Shown: in pieces, positions 11,420 through 24,689 of the stretch | How the letters are laid out: every line of letters begins with the position of its first letter | Numbering within the stretch: position 1 is the stretch's first letter | Assembly: GCA_965153455.1 (NCBI GenBank) | Contig: OZ234495.1 | Location: forward strand, 11,590,875 to 11,654,874 | Reading direction: 5' to 3' | DNA from: Sphagnum compactum | Lineage: Eukaryota; Bryophyta; Sphagnopsida; Sphagnales | DNA length: 64,000 nucleotides | The notes under the pieces: generated by a model | Seen by the model: the letters and a program-made list of their open reading frames with translations, nothing else | What the model was told of the DNA's origin: nothing | Databases searched by the model: none | Position numbers and translations under genes: made by a program

Positions 11420-14400
11420 ATGGACAGCTTACACCCCACAACGTGTATTCAACACGCCGTTATCTGTTTGGTGCATGTTTTATTCCTCCTCACATTCTTA
11501 ATCTTCAGCGTTCCACCGGGTGCTTTATCTAGCACCGAGTTGTTACAATCGTTTGAATTCACCTCAATTCTTTACAACCTCACGGCTGTGCTTTCAGCAC
11601 TCGTGGGTATGGTCAATTTATCACTCGGGCTTTATATTCTTGTGATGGGGAGCATCATCCCGATGCACCCTTGGTTGCACCTTATTGTGCAAGGGGCTTC
11701 GTGGATTACCATAGCTGTTTCCTTAAGAATAAGGTTACGTAACCAAGCAAAGCAAATTGCATATGTTTGGTGGATCGTCACATTTTTGCTTGCGTCTCTG
11801 GCGGCTTCTCTTTCAATTGTCGATATTCTGAGAGACGCCACTGATTTTTCTCCAAACGTTTTTGTGGTCATAGCTTCATGGCCAGTTTCTTGCCTCCTCC
11901 TTGCATGTGCAATCCAGGGAAGAAAACGGATTGCTGTTGAATCAGAAGCCAGTATATCGGAGCCCCTGTTGAACGGGGAACATCAAAATGGGGGCTCAGA
12001 AACAGAAGACACGGAGGAGACACAGTCTGCAACTGCAAGCTTTCTTAGCAGGATGACGTTCCAGTGGCTCTTCCCACTTCTTGCTACGGGCTACAAGCAG
12101 CCATTGCAACTGAAAGACATTCCACACCTTGATCAGAAGCGTGACGCCAAAACAGCTTGTGATGCATTTCTGAATGCTTGGGAAGAACAAAAGAAGAAAA
12201 ACCCCAACAAACCTCAGTCAGTTTTCCAGGCACTTCTTACAGTGTACTGGAGAGCATTGTTTGTGAATGGATTGTGTGCACTTGGAAAGGTTTTTGCACT
12301 GGCTTTAGGACCCATCATTCTACTGCTCTTCATAAACTATGAAGCAGGTGAGAGGCTATTTCAGTATGAAGGCTATGTGTTGGTTGCAGCACTATTTTTT
12401 GGCAAGTTGTTGGAATCTTTATTCCAGCGACACTGGTATGCTGGAGCACGCACAATTGGAATGGAGCTCCGCTCAGGCCTTGTTGCCTCCATTTATCAAA
12501 AGCAGCTCAGGTGATGATGAGTCCATTTGTTTCATTGCTCCAGCAATGGGAGTTCATTTTGTTTTTCAGCGTTATTGAGCTGTTGATTGGATTCTACCAA
12601 ATTCATTCTTGTTTGATTCTTTCTTTTTTCCACCCAGCATCTCTCAACCTGTGCTTGTGATGAAAATGATGGTCTGATACTTTGTCTGAGCAGTTTTCAT
12701 AAGGTGATGACTACACTTAATGTCATGTGTTCTTCAAATTGATGTTGTGGAGAATTCTCTCCAATTTTAGTGATTATATATCATCTCTCCATTCTTGTAG
12801 AAGTTTCTGACTTCAGATTAGAATTCAAAACATGATTGTTATGCTTAAACTTTTCAAGGACCAAATTGAATAATTTAGTTAAGGAAAATGGGTCTTTGAC
12901 TCTTGACATACCTGATGTGTTATTTGAGATGATATATGATAAATTCCAGGCTATCGAGTTTGGGACGGCAAAGACATGCAATAGGAGAGATTGTGAACTA
13001 CCTATCAGTAGATGCATATCGGTTAGGGGAATTCCCATGGTATGTTCATCAAATCTGGACAACACCACTTCAAGTTATAGTCGCTTCTGCTATACTCTTC
13101 TACACAGTTGGGTGGGCCACTGTAGGTGGCCTTGCAATTATTGTCATCACCATGATTTGCAACACTCCATTGGCATATGCCTTACAAAGATCACAAGTAC
13201 AGTTGATGCGAGCTCAAGATGAACGCTTGCGTGCTTCCACAGAAATTCTGAACAGCATCAAGATCATCAAACTTCAGGTTGGTCTGAGTTAAAAAGAAAA
13301 TTTTCACTCTGTTCTTTGTGCTGGTGTCCTACCAAACATCCTACCAACATGCATAACCTGTTATTTGTGCAGCTCCAATTGTGTCAGATTTCTAAGAATT
13401 CCTGTATACCACATACATTATGGGAGTTTTGACCATCTTTTCATATTCTGATCTTCTTTGTGAGATGTTGGTGTTTTCAGGCATGGGAAGACAACTATTG
13501 TGAAAAGGTCATGAAAATTCGGCAAAATGAATTCTACTGGTTATCATCATCTCTGTATAAAAGGTCACTAGGAACAGTCCTGTTTTGGATGACCCCAGTA
13601 TTTGTCTCCACTGTCACATTTGGGGCCTACATCCTGCTTGGTCATCAGCTCTCTCCAGCAATTGTTTTCACATCACTAGCTGCCTTCCGCATCATCCAGG
13701 ATCCAGTTCGTGTGGTTCCTGAGCTTCTGGCAATCATCATACAGGTACAAGTTTCACTGGGTCGTTTGAGTCGGTTTTTGCAGGACAATGAGCTCCAAGA
13801 CAAGGCTGTTGATCAGCACCACAGTGAAGATTATGTGGTGGAGATTCAGGATGCTGTTTTGAGCTGGGACCCCTTGGCATCAAAACCGACACTCCCATCT
13901 ATCAACCTCAAGATCATGCCTGGAAATCATGTAGCAGTTTGTGGTTCTGTTGGGTCTGGAAAATCAACCTTATTGTACTCTATAATGGGTGAGATTCCAA
14001 AAGTCTCAGGATCCGTAAGTCCTCTAACCATGTAGAACATTGCTTATATTTCAATTCAGTATGCAAAGTGTCTCTGGGAACATGCCATGAGATTTGTTGG
14101 ATGTGAGTTGGTGTAAATTCATGAATATTGGGAGATACACTTAGCCCACTTGGCCTAAGATTGGTTCCAAGGACAACTGTGACCCTTTTTGGTCATAATT
14201 TTTTTCTGGGCAGGTGAAAGTTTTGGGAAGTCTTGCATATGTGGCTCAATCAGCATGGATTCAGGCAGGGACAATACAAGAGAATGTTCTTTTTGGGTTG
14301 CCAATGGACAAAGCCCGCTACCATCAGGCTCTGAAGGTTTGTGCGTTGGATCAGGACATAAATTCTTTTCCGTTTGGTGATCAAACTGAAATTGGTGAAC

Positions 14401-17400
14401 GGGGCATCAACATGAGTGGTGGACAGAAGCAGAGAATTCAGTTGGCTAGGGCTGTCTATGCAGATGCTGATGTTTATTTGTTGGATGATCCATTCAGTGC
14501 TCTTGATGCACATACAGCTGCTGATCTCTTCAAGGTGCAATTTCCCTTCATTTGGAGTGAATTCCTCAGAGTCCAGTGTGATATGTCCACATGACTGCTG
14601 GTGACCCCTTCTTTAGAAAGTGACCCCATACATTTGTCAATTTTCTGAAATCCCCTCTTTCCCTAAAATTCATGCTGTTGGATGTTATGACAATTACAGG
14701 ATTGCATCATTGGAGCACTGAAACACAAGACAGTAATTTTGGTCACACACCAAGTGGAGTTTCTTCCTGTAGTTGATATGATTTTGGTAACCATCACTTT
14801 ACCTCTTTAAAGTTTTCTCTTCCTGGGCCATACCCTACAACCTAAGTGGACCCCTACCCTATTTGCAAAGGGTCTCACAACTCCAACTCCTGTTTTTGTC
14901 TTTTTTTAGAGTTTTAGTGGAGATTACTCGATACTCATGAGAGTTACGTTATTTTGGGAGCCTTAATGGTACTTTTGTTTTCGGGTGATTGGTGAAGGTG
15001 ATGGAGGCTGGAAAGATCATACAATCAGGGAAGTACAATGAGCTGGTGGAAGGGGGAGGTGCCTTCAAACACTTGGTAGAAGCCCATGGAGATGCAATGG
15101 GCAGTTCATACCAGAGTGATGTGGAAGAAGATGAGCAAGAGCTGGAGCTGGAAGTGGCCAAGCTTGAAAAATCAAGATCTCAGGGATCAATGATGTTAAG
15201 GAATTTGAGTAGAGCTAGATCAAGGCAGGTCAGTCAACAAGAGCGAGAATCAGCAGCACAAGGGTCAACAGCACAATTGACACAACAAGAGGAGAGAGAA
15301 GTAGGGGATCAAGGTTGGGCAGTGTACATAAAATATATCAGGACTGCCCATGGGTGGGTGGTTTTCTTCATGGGCATTGTTACACAGACAATTTTTGTTG
15401 TTGGGCAGATGGCAGCCAACTATTGGATGGCAACACGAGTTTCTGATCAGGGCACCAGTGATATATTGTTGATTGGGGTGTACTCAGGGCTGTCAATTCT
15501 CAGTGGAATATTTGTGTTCCTTCGGTCACAATACAATGTTGCCTTGGGTTTGAAGGCCTCAAAGAGCTTTTTCACACAGTTAATCATGTGTCTCTTCCAT
15601 GCACCCATGGCATTCTTCGATTCAACGCCTATGGGTAGAATTTTGAGTCGGGTATGGGTGTTTTTTTGGTCTCCTCTTTCTCACCTCTTTATTTCACTCA
15701 TTTGATCCATGATGAAGCAAAAAAGCAGTGAGTTGGTGCCAATTTCACAGTGTAACAAACCAACCTACTATTGGTTTGAACATGATTCTCTAATGCTCCA
15801 TGCTTGATTATTGAGGTGAAATGTTACTGATGTTGCGCAGATATCTTCTGATATGACATTGTTGGATATAGATGTACCCCTTGGGTTTGGATTTGTATCA
15901 ACAGTAGGCCTTGAAATCCTGGGGGTGATTGTTATCATCGCAATTGTGACATGGCAAGTCTTGTTTGTTGCCATCCCCCTGCTCATTGTTGTCAGATGGC
16001 TCCAGGTAAAACAAATTGATCACTAAAATGTAGTTTACTCTGCTTTTTCAGAATTTTTTGAAAAGTATTTGAGTTATTGAATGGAAGAATAGAAATATTC
16101 TGCAATGCCGCAGAAAATTTACAGTATTCAGTAAGGTTTTTTGTTTGGTGGCAGTTATTCTATTTGACCTCAGCACGGGAGCTGATGAGGATCAATGGAA
16201 CCACCAAAGCCCCCATTGTGAACAACTTTGGGGAGACCATTAGCGGTGCCATGACAATCCGTGCATTTGGCAAAGTTGAACAGTTCAAGAAGAAAAATTT
16301 GCATCTTATTGATGTTGATGCCAGTCTCTTTTTCCACACTTTCATGGCCTATGAATGGCTTGTTCTGCGCTTGGAAACTTTATGTGCAATAATTCTCTGC
16401 ACCACTGCCTTGCTTCTGGTCATCTTGCCAGCTGACAGTATTGATGGTGGTATGTGTGACATATCCCCTTGCATATCAATTTACATTTTTTTCAAATATA
16501 ATATATTTGCACAGAATGTGTGAGACATAATGATGTTTGTGATACCCAATGTGATTGATTCAAGTATGCTATGTAGACACCATGAAGACATTCATGTATG
16601 CTATGAAGACACCAAGAACTTGTTCTGTTCCTCTCTATCCCCAAGAAAGAATGTTAAGGACCTGTTGGGAACTTCACTACTGGATTTGCTACCTGTAAAC
16701 GTGATACAGGTTATGCAAAATGAAGGCACTAGTCTAATGACAATTCATGTCGGGCGTGCAGGTTTTGCAGGACTGTCACTGGTCTATGGTCTAACATTAA
16801 GTGGAACACTGGTTTTCTATATCCAGTATGTGTGCCAGCTTGCTAACAACATAGTGTCTGTTGAGCGCATCTGCCAATATATGGATATTCCTAGTGAAGC
16901 CCCAGCAATCATCAAGGATCACCGACCCCCTGCAAATTGGCCGTTGGAAGGCAAAATTGATCTGCAAAATCTGCAGGTATTATTTGTCCAATTGAAGTTT
17001 GCAGCCAATAGTCTGTCTCTTCGTTTGTTTGCTTTCTGCATACCCACTACTTGTCCCAGTCCTTATCCTCATGTGTGTCATTGTAATATGGAAATTACAA
17101 ATATTTCTCTGCCAGTTTAATGTAGTTGGATTTTAACAGGTAGATTTATCTCCATAACTTACATGTAGATACTGAAGTAGAGAAGATTTCAGGCTTTAAT
17201 TCCAGCATATCAGCATTACTTTGGCATATGATATTTAAACCTAAAAATCAACAATGCTTTAATGCTGACCAATTTGAACTGATCTGGAGAACAGATTCGA
17301 TACAGGCCAACTGCACCTCTTGTGTTAAAAGGCATTACATGCACTTTCAAGGGAGGTCAAAGAATAGGTGTGGTGGGTCGGACGGGCAGTGGCAAGACTA

Positions 17401-18477
17401 CTCTTATCAGTGCACTTTTCCGCCTTGTGGAACCTGCAGGTGGCAAGATCCTCATTGACAATCTTGACATCACAAGCATTGGCCTCCATGATCTGCGTGC
17501 ACAGTTGGGGATCATCCCCCAGGAGCCTACTCTTTTCCGTGGCACTGTGCGCACAAACATGGATCCTCTGGAAGAGCATCTTGATATTGAGATATGGGAG
17601 GTGATGCATGCACCCACCACTATCATCTTCTTGCTATGTTCTAAACAGCTTATTTTTGTCCTCTCCAGGGAGCTAAACATTGGATAGTACACCTGATCAC
17701 CTTGCATTTGGTTCAGAAGGAGTGTTGCAAATTGAGATTATAGCAAAGGAAATGTACTAAGATAATTGTCTGCACTGTGTTGCAGGCTTTGGACAAATGC
17801 CAATTGTCTGAGAACATTTGGAACATGCCTGAGAAGCTTGATGCTCCAGGTATACACATTTGGACTTCCTTCAGGTTTTAGTTGATTCCTGATGAAAGGA
17901 ACAATTCTGACCTCAACTTATCATGGTGTTTTGCAGTGAGTGATGAGGGAGGGAATTGGAGTGTGGGTCAAAGACAGTTATTTTGTCTGGGCCGTGCTCT
18001 GCTGAAGCACAGCCGAATTCTTGTCCTGGATGAGGCTACAGCTTCAATTGACAGCACCACAGACACCATCCTCCAGAAGCTTATCCGTGAAGGCTTCAAA
18101 AACTGCACTGTCATTACAGTAGCCCATCGGATCCCGACGGTGGCTGACAGTGACATGATCCTATCAATGACAGATGGTGCACATTTTTCCTCTCCACTCT
18201 ATGTTCATTCATATTTCTTCAACATTTTCATTTTCTTTTCATTTGTTATTATGTCTCTTAGCAATCTCATAGATATTTTCTATTTAACTATTGCTAGTTT
18301 ACATTTTTCTATGAACAATCTGATGTGAGTTCTTCATTCACATACTAAGCAGGGTCCGGTTTCAAATATGTAGGTGTGATGGCAGAGTATGATACACCAT
18401 TAAAGCTATTGGAAAACAGTCATACACTGTTTGCAAAGCTCATTGCTGAGTATTGGAAAAATACCCACCATTTCTAG
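11420..18477 (+). CDS. ABCC10: ABC transporter subfamily C, ABCC10-like (13 exons)
   Basis: An ATP-driven membrane exporter of the MRP/ABCC type. Plant members move glutathione or glucuronide conjugates and other anions, usually at the tonoplast; the substrate of this one is unknown. Coding exons: 11420(or 11297)-12510, 12950-13277, 13481-14014, 14214-14534, 14700-14786, 14998-15651, 15841-16005, 16155-16449, 16762-16976, 17295-17600, 17786-17849, 17937-18176, 18374-18477. All introns are GT-AG and every phase joins, giving 1467 residues from ATG 11420 (1508 from GTG 11297). Five hydrophobic segments form TMD0. NBD1 has Walker [10 protein letters not shown] (628-636), SGGQ (719-722), Walker B VYLLDD (738-743) and switch His775. 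NBD2 has GRTGSGKTT (1258-1266), the ABCC-typical degenerate signature SVGQ (1362-1365), ILVLDE (1381-1386) and His1417. No disabling mutation is seen except the missing upstream ATG discussed in the findings. Assignment to the ABCC10 group is from remembered homologues. Confidence 0.93.
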
Positions 18478-19765
18478 CTTTCCAGGAGTCAGTTTTACCT
18501 TCGTGAAGCTAGTGCCTTAGCTTCTGGCCAGATCTGCAGCAATACTTCTATCACCATATGGAAACCATATTGGAGAAGTTCGCAGCTAACTACAATTTAT
18601 ATGTATTATTCCCTGAAACAAAAGAAACATGGGAGAAAAGCTCACTCCCATCTAACTCCTTCCAAGAAATCATACAACCAGTGTACACAGAACATTAAAT
18701 TCACCTTTGCAGGGGAACCATCACATCACCATTCTAGCTTTGAAAGCCTAGACAGCATCTTCCCTAACTAAAACCTGATCTTCAAGTTCATTATCAATTT
18801 CCATAATTTTGAGCTTGAATGTGAAGAGCAAGAGTATCTTTCAGTGGACAATGTAAAGAACTGCTAAGCACTGAAGTTCTGTAAATTGATTGGCTTTTCA
18901 ACATCTCCCGACCAGCCCAAGAAACTTTGCCACTGCTGAAAAAGTTCCATTGGCAGCCCTAAAACTGTTAGCAGAAATTGCCCAAACTCACAAGTCAATC
19001 AAATCAACAATCCAGATCTCAGATTCTTGAATTTACTCATGTTTATACACCCAATTTGTTCCAGAGGGGCCCCTTGCAGCCAGATTGCACAGTCATGTAT
19101 AGCTTGATGATGCCATCTATCTAATATAGGTAATACCCAAGCCCATCATGGAGCAAGATATTCCCCAGGGAACCCTTCTGCCTTTGTTGCTTGTTCTGTA
19201 GACCCCATGCATATACTCTGCTCCCTCCCTATATGCAGGTTTGTGAAGTAGAAAATCTTCCAGATAAAAGCATGGTGCAATGCCCACAACTTTCTGATAC
19301 TAACTAAATGCTATCACTGCTGGACAGCTCTATGTGCTTAATCCAGTCTGAAAGTTGTGAATTGCCTGAATAACACACAGAGAAAGAGAACCTGAGTTAT
19401 CCAGATTGATCAGTTTCTCTTGGAAATCCAAAAATGGTGTTAGACATGCAAAACCACAATGATCACTTGAGCACCACAAGTATTTTTTTACCCTTGAAGC
19501 AGCCAGTTGACATTGGGCAACTTCCAACCCAAAACAGCAACTAGAGTCCATGCACTTGAAGCTGTTGCAGCTAGCATATCTGTTAATAACAGCAACAGAA
19601 CAAGGCTGGCAGAAAGTACCAGTGTTTTGAGTGTTGACAATGAGATATTCCCAGTTTTCATTACAGGAGACTTCATGTCATGATTCAATCAAAATTGGGC
19701 ATGCTGCAGATGTCAAGACCCTGACCAGATTCAAAGTATTGAGCTTGCAGCCATGAGAGGCCCTT
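18478..19765. other. Convergent 3' regions of the ABCC and XYLT genes
   Basis: This holds the 3' untranslated regions of both genes, transcribed towards each other. Base composition is gene-like and no conserved frame is present. Short frames on the minus strand near 19330-19690 lack any recognisable motif. Exact polyadenylation sites cannot be placed, and the transcripts might overlap. Confidence 0.6.
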
Positions 19766-22209
19766 CTATGGAATTGCCTGCTTCCATATCAAATCATTCA
19801 GTATGTAGTCAATATAGTACATCACCTCAGAGCAATCTGCCACAGAGTCCTCCAACTCCATTGCATGATACTGAATACCATTCCATTGTGCCAGCTTTTG
19901 GAAATCTGGGCACTGAAAATCTGGGCTTGTAAGCTCTAAAATGGCTGTCTTCCCAGGCCTTGCAAACAGAAGATGAGAGAGACCAGCTCCATGTGCTCCA
20001 ATTATAATTGCAGATTCCTGTACAATTTGCAATTGTTCTTGCATAGACATATGTGAGAGCAATCCATTGGTGATCGTGATATTCAATTTTCCTCTTGACT
20101 CCTCTAGTGATAACTTCTGTTTTCCAGCATGTGGACGTGACCTTATGGTTGCCCAAGTCATCAGTGCTTCAAAAACTTCTTCTTCATTCCTGAGATGAAA
20201 TTCAGGCCTTTTCAAGTGTTGTGGATATGCAACATACTCTTCTTGTCGCACGAACAAAACCTTCACTATAGTGCTATCCTTTATTGACACAGTATCCTTA
20301 CTGAGGTTGAATGATGCAGTGAACATTTCACTAAACTCCCTTAGCCGTCCAGTTCTGTGTTCAGAGTCCATATCTGCATCCATAGGCAAGTTCCCTGTGC
20401 AAGGAATTTCCAGATCTTGGCCTCTAAACAGGGGGGTGTTGTATCCCAGAGGAGCAAAAATGAGATGGTCAAAGCACACTGGCCCTGTCAAATGCCTGGC
20501 AAAATTCATTCCACTGAACATTGCTTGCCATCCATCATCCATGGGTGACTGCTCAAACACACCAGGGTCAAGGAATCAGAGTGTGAAGAGGAAAAAATAT
20601 ATATATCTGCCTAACTATAATATGTTCATTAATCAAGAGAGCCTGCTTGATGCCAATTGCCATCAAAGTCAAGCAGCTCTTGATGGGGCATGACCATTTA
20701 AAGTAATAACATGACAAAGGAGTTCCAATGCACAGGAAACTTCAAGTGCTAGTCCTCACACAAAAGAAGTCATTCATTGTGTTGACCACAAATACAGGAA
20801 CTCTCAAGCAACCACTCTCTACACTTGCAGTGCTGTTGCTGCAATTAATTGGTAAATCCAGCCTGATCACAAGAAGAGACAGATGCAAGGCCAGCAAAAA
20901 GAAGCAAGAAATAGAGAAAGTGCCACTGATTTGAAAAAGGTGAGAACAGGCATTCAACACTCCATACAAAACTCAAGAATGTTCTTAGGCAACTCAACTT
21001 CAAAGGAAAACATGGTATCTCATACTTATCAAGCAGTCTGTTTACCTGACAGTGTCCATCTACAAAAAGCAAGCGTGGGCGCCTCTTGAGGTTCACAACT
21101 CGTGCAGTCATATAGGCACTGTACCAATCTGTGATAGTGTGGAAGAGATTCATGTGCTCAAAGCGAGTGACCACCAATGTTGGCTGTGATACCCTCTGCA
21201 TTCATTGCTCATCATTACCCTGTCAACAACTTGCTATCTCCCATCCTAGGTCACACGTACAATTCCTCTCTGAGAATGCAATTGCAGTAGTAGCAAGAAA
21301 ACATTTAGTGACAAACTCTGGGAATGGGGCAATAAATCACAGCAGATTTACCTGTGCGCATGTGACCTCATCAAGTGGGATGGTGCGTATCTGCTCCAAT
21401 AAATGGTGCAAAGTGTGCTCTCGGACCTCGCCCTGAGGCATAATGCGGTCCAGCATTTTCTTGTTGAGCAACGGCCGTCTCTCGCCATTTTCGGGCACCA
21501 TGACTTGAAATGCGCCGGACGTGAAGTAAGGCAGCTCTTCCGCCGCGTTCCGTTCCATGACGGAATCTAGACGTTCGCCCCCTTTGGACATCTTAATCTT
21601 CTTCGGGTACATTACCATATGCGTGCCCTCGCAAACAGACGTATGCAGTACGGGACTACGAAAACACTGGAAGAGACCATCGTGCTGCGGTTGCAGTTGC
21701 CTATTTCTGTCGAGCCTTTGCACCGCCCGACCTTCTGTGCCATTCAGAAAATGCGAAGAGTTATTCAATCCCTCGGCCGCGTACACCGCCTGCTTTACAA
21801 CCAGTTTCGTCCACGCTCCCACCAACCGGGCGAGAATGAACCCAAATGCACTCCTACCCCTGGTAAATCCCCTGTGTTTGGCACGCCGCAACCTCGGCCT
21901 CGACTCCGGTTCCAGCAGGTAAAATGGCTGCGTAAATCCGTTCCCGAAAAGAGCTTCGCAAGAGCGCAAATCCAGATCAGGTTTCGCAGTCCACAAAGTA
22001 AACGAACGTAGCTGCGGCCATTGCTTCCCCGGGGACTGTCTCATGGTATTGGGCAACTCATTATCTCCGCTCTCGGCAGCATGCAAAAAGAAGATGATTA
22101 ACTGACCTACATTCAACAATACTAATGCCGCCACCACCCTCCTCAGCCAACACCGTTTTCTCACGCCTCCTCCGCGACACCCGGTTTGCGGCATCTGACT
22201 GAACGCCAT
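19766..22209 (-). CDS. XYLT: Beta-1,2-xylosyltransferase, family GT61 (3 exons)
   Basis: A Golgi type II membrane enzyme that transfers xylose from UDP-xylose to the core beta-mannose of N-glycans in plants. Exons on the minus strand: 22209-21352, 21195-21046 and 20548-19766, joined by GT-AG introns of 156 and 497 bases in phase 0, giving 596 residues (the Arabidopsis enzyme has about 534). A short basic cytosolic tail (RKRCWLRR) is followed by one membrane anchor at about 22-43, then a stem and the DUF563/GT61 domain. Recognisable blocks are CEALFGNGFT, SVCEGTHMVM, KMSKGGERL, FEHMNLFHTITDW (298-310), FVDGHC (to 335), LFVRQEEY, and the hallmark GAHGAGLSH (520-528). The ATG at 22209 gives the basic-anchor start and has no conserved sequence upstream. 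A run of extra residues near 100-150 relative to Arabidopsis accounts for the added length. I see no disruption. Confidence 0.93.
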
Positions 22210-23270
22210 CTAAAGACCGCAAGCCAAAAATCTTAAAAACAACAACATCGGATGAAAGTGGGCTGTTCTCACTCCCAGTTGTTCCCATCGACCCTGCTCA
22301 CTCCCTCCTCTCCAGACCAACATCCTTTCCCTATCAAGCTCTCTCAAAAATCCCAATACTCCAATATCTAAAGCATGAAGCTCAAGAAAACCTTCTACAG
22401 ATTGACTGTCCGTTCTCCTCTTTTCCTCGCCTCTGAAAACCCCACACGCACACCCATCACTATCCCTTTCTCCCCAAGCTCTCAGGAACTTCACACCAAT
22501 CCGAAGCTCAATCAAAAGGTTAAAAAGCAACCTCTAAAGATAGACTCCGCATTCTCCTCTTCCTCCTCCTCCTCCAACTCCTACGCAATAATGCCATCTA
22601 CGCCACTCAATGTCTAGTCCAATGCGCGCGCACACAGTATTCATCCCCTTCCACACACACCCTCCTCACCTCTCCCCTCTCCGCCGCAAATCACAACAAG
22701 AAAATGGAAAAGAGCAGCGGCGTTCCTGGTCTGTTTCCCAAATCCTCGCTCATCTCCACACTAGTATTTCCTTCCTCCTTCCAAAAGCAACCTGAACTCA
22801 CAACACAAACAAACACCACAAAACAATGAAACAAAACACCAAAACAAACCGAAACCAAATCAAATGTAACAAAACGAAATCACAGCACACTGAGAGAGAG
22901 CGCGCGCGCATTTGAATACGCAGACGCGCAGACGTGCGAGCGAGCGCTTCTTCTTGAGCAAAACAGAAAAGATGGCGGCGTGCGAGCGACACATCTCCCA
23001 ACGCGTTGGAAATCGAACCAGATTGTTAACAAGAAAACAAGCGCGAACAGGACTGGAAAGTAACAGCTGCATTAAATGCTGTATGATTGCTTATTAGTTA
23101 CGTAGTAGTGCGTACTACTGAGATACGAATTTCGAAGAGGAAGGGATTACCTATTAGATTTTCATGAGGAGAAGGGTGGGCGTGGATTCTTGTTTTCTTG
23201 GGTTTCACAAACGGCTTTGGGGTTCTAGGGGGCCTGGGGGAGGGAAGGCTGAATTGGACAAGCTTCTAGA
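22210..23270 (-). promoter_or_regulatory. CpG-rich promoter and 5' leader of XYLT
   Basis: CpG and GCGC words are frequent from about 21.4 to 23.0 kb, for example GCGCGCGC at 22901-22908, unlike the CpG-poor surroundings. CT-rich tracts (TCCTCCTCC near 22560) lie in the likely leader. This is compatible with an unmethylated promoter of a constitutively expressed gene. No TATA element or start site was assigned. Confidence 0.5.
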
Positions 23271-23499
23271 ACGATTTTCTTTTTGGACATTCTTGTAAAT
23301 TGGACTGTTTTGGAAGAAGAAAGGTATCTTGCACATCCATATCTTGATCGTACTCGCCAATATAACTTAAGTAGTATTAAGTTAGAATTTTTCACTCTGT
23401 GGGTGATGTTGCTTTCTGTGGGTGATGTTGCTTTTCAAAAGGGAATGCCTACCTTGGGTGTGTGGTCTTCTTTTTCTTTCTTTCTGTTTTTTTGTAGTA

Positions 23500-23725
23500 T
23501 TTTGGGGTTCTTTGGTTTGACAGGCAACCTTGAAAATATAATCAGCTTTTTGTTGACAGATTTAATTCTTGACAGAAATTTGCAGAAAATGACGAAAACC
23601 TTGCATAAACAAAGCAAAGTATTTTGGGGTATTTTGGTTTGACAGGGTACTACGAAAACATCATCAGCTTTTGGTTAACAGAATTAATTCTTGGCAGAAA
23701 TTTGCATAGGTAACCAAAACCCTTT
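23500..23725. repeat. About 122-bp imperfect tandem duplication
   Basis: Copy 1 from about 23500 and copy 2 from about 23622 share TTTTGGGGT, TTTGGTTTGACAGG, ATCAGCTTTT, TTAATTCTTG and CAGAAATTTGCA in the same order. The copies are diverged by small substitutions and indels. No coding role is seen. Confidence 0.75.
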
Positions 23726-24365
23726 TTTATTTGTATAAGAAAACCAAATGGGAACTTTGGATTTCTTCGATTTCTAGTGCCGTGCATTTACCCACTACAC
23801 AGATTGTTCTTCCACGCCCCTAGGCAGGTTAAAACACAAAATGGTCTGAGGTTGGTAGATTATGTCTTGGTAAAAGGATCAATGTCACCATCAATACTGG
23901 ATGTTTCTATTATTATTCGTGCCAGTTGGGTTGCATATTGGAATGCGCTGGACCAGCCCATTTTGTACCACACTCAACCCTTGTTTTACCCTGTTAGAAT
24001 GGTCAAGGCGAATGGGCACAACCTTGGCTAATCCAAGGGGCCTGAGTGAACCACCCACCCTCAAACGCGCATGTTAGTCATTCTGTCCATAGGATGGGCT
24101 GCATTTTTTCATTCAGCTCCTGACCTTGCGTTAACCAACATTGTACCACAGTCAACCTTTTTTAACTGTTGACCAACGGCTTTTTGCTCTTGGCTGTTTT
24201 TTTTTCAACCCAGACCTCCATACTACCCTACTCACCTAGTTATCTTTTCAACCTAGTTACCCTGCTGACCCACATCTTGACCTTGCCTATCAGCTAACAA
24301 CCAATGCCCGTTCCAACTTACCTACTCATGTTATCTACTTACTCTCTATCTTTTCCTGGTTAAAA

Positions 24366-24615
24366 CTCTATCTCTTGACAAATTCTCTATATTATTGCTT
24401 AAACTTTTATTTCTTGACAAAACTTCTCTATTTTTGGCTAAACTTTTATCTCTTCTTAATTAGACCTTTATTTCTTGACAATATCTCTCTACTTCCTAGC
24501 TAAACATTTACCTCTAAACAAATCATCTCTACTTCATAGCTAAACAATTACCTCTTGACAAATCTTTTTTATTCTCTAGCTAAACCTTTACTTCTCCATA
24601 AAACCTTTCTACAAA
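24366..24615. repeat. Tandem repeat of about 50 bp (CTAAAC-TTTATCTCTTGACAAA type)
   Basis: Five or so degenerate copies of a unit carrying TAGCTAAAC, then TTTA(T/C)CTCTTGACAAA, then TCTCTAC follow one another. Flanks on both sides are non-coding. Confidence 0.65.
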
Positions 24616-24689
24616 CTTAAAGATAGTTAATGCAAACGGGACAATATTGTTAAAATATGTGTTCATTATATTGAAAAGAACTAAATGTT

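Noticed and set aside
21557-22011. Plus-strand open frames of 121 and 130 codons
   Set aside because: They are antisense shadows of the GC-rich first exon of XYLT.
22970-22982. AAGATGGCGGC as a regulatory motif
   Set aside because: It matches an animal YY1/Kozak-type site, but there is no basis for using it in a plant.
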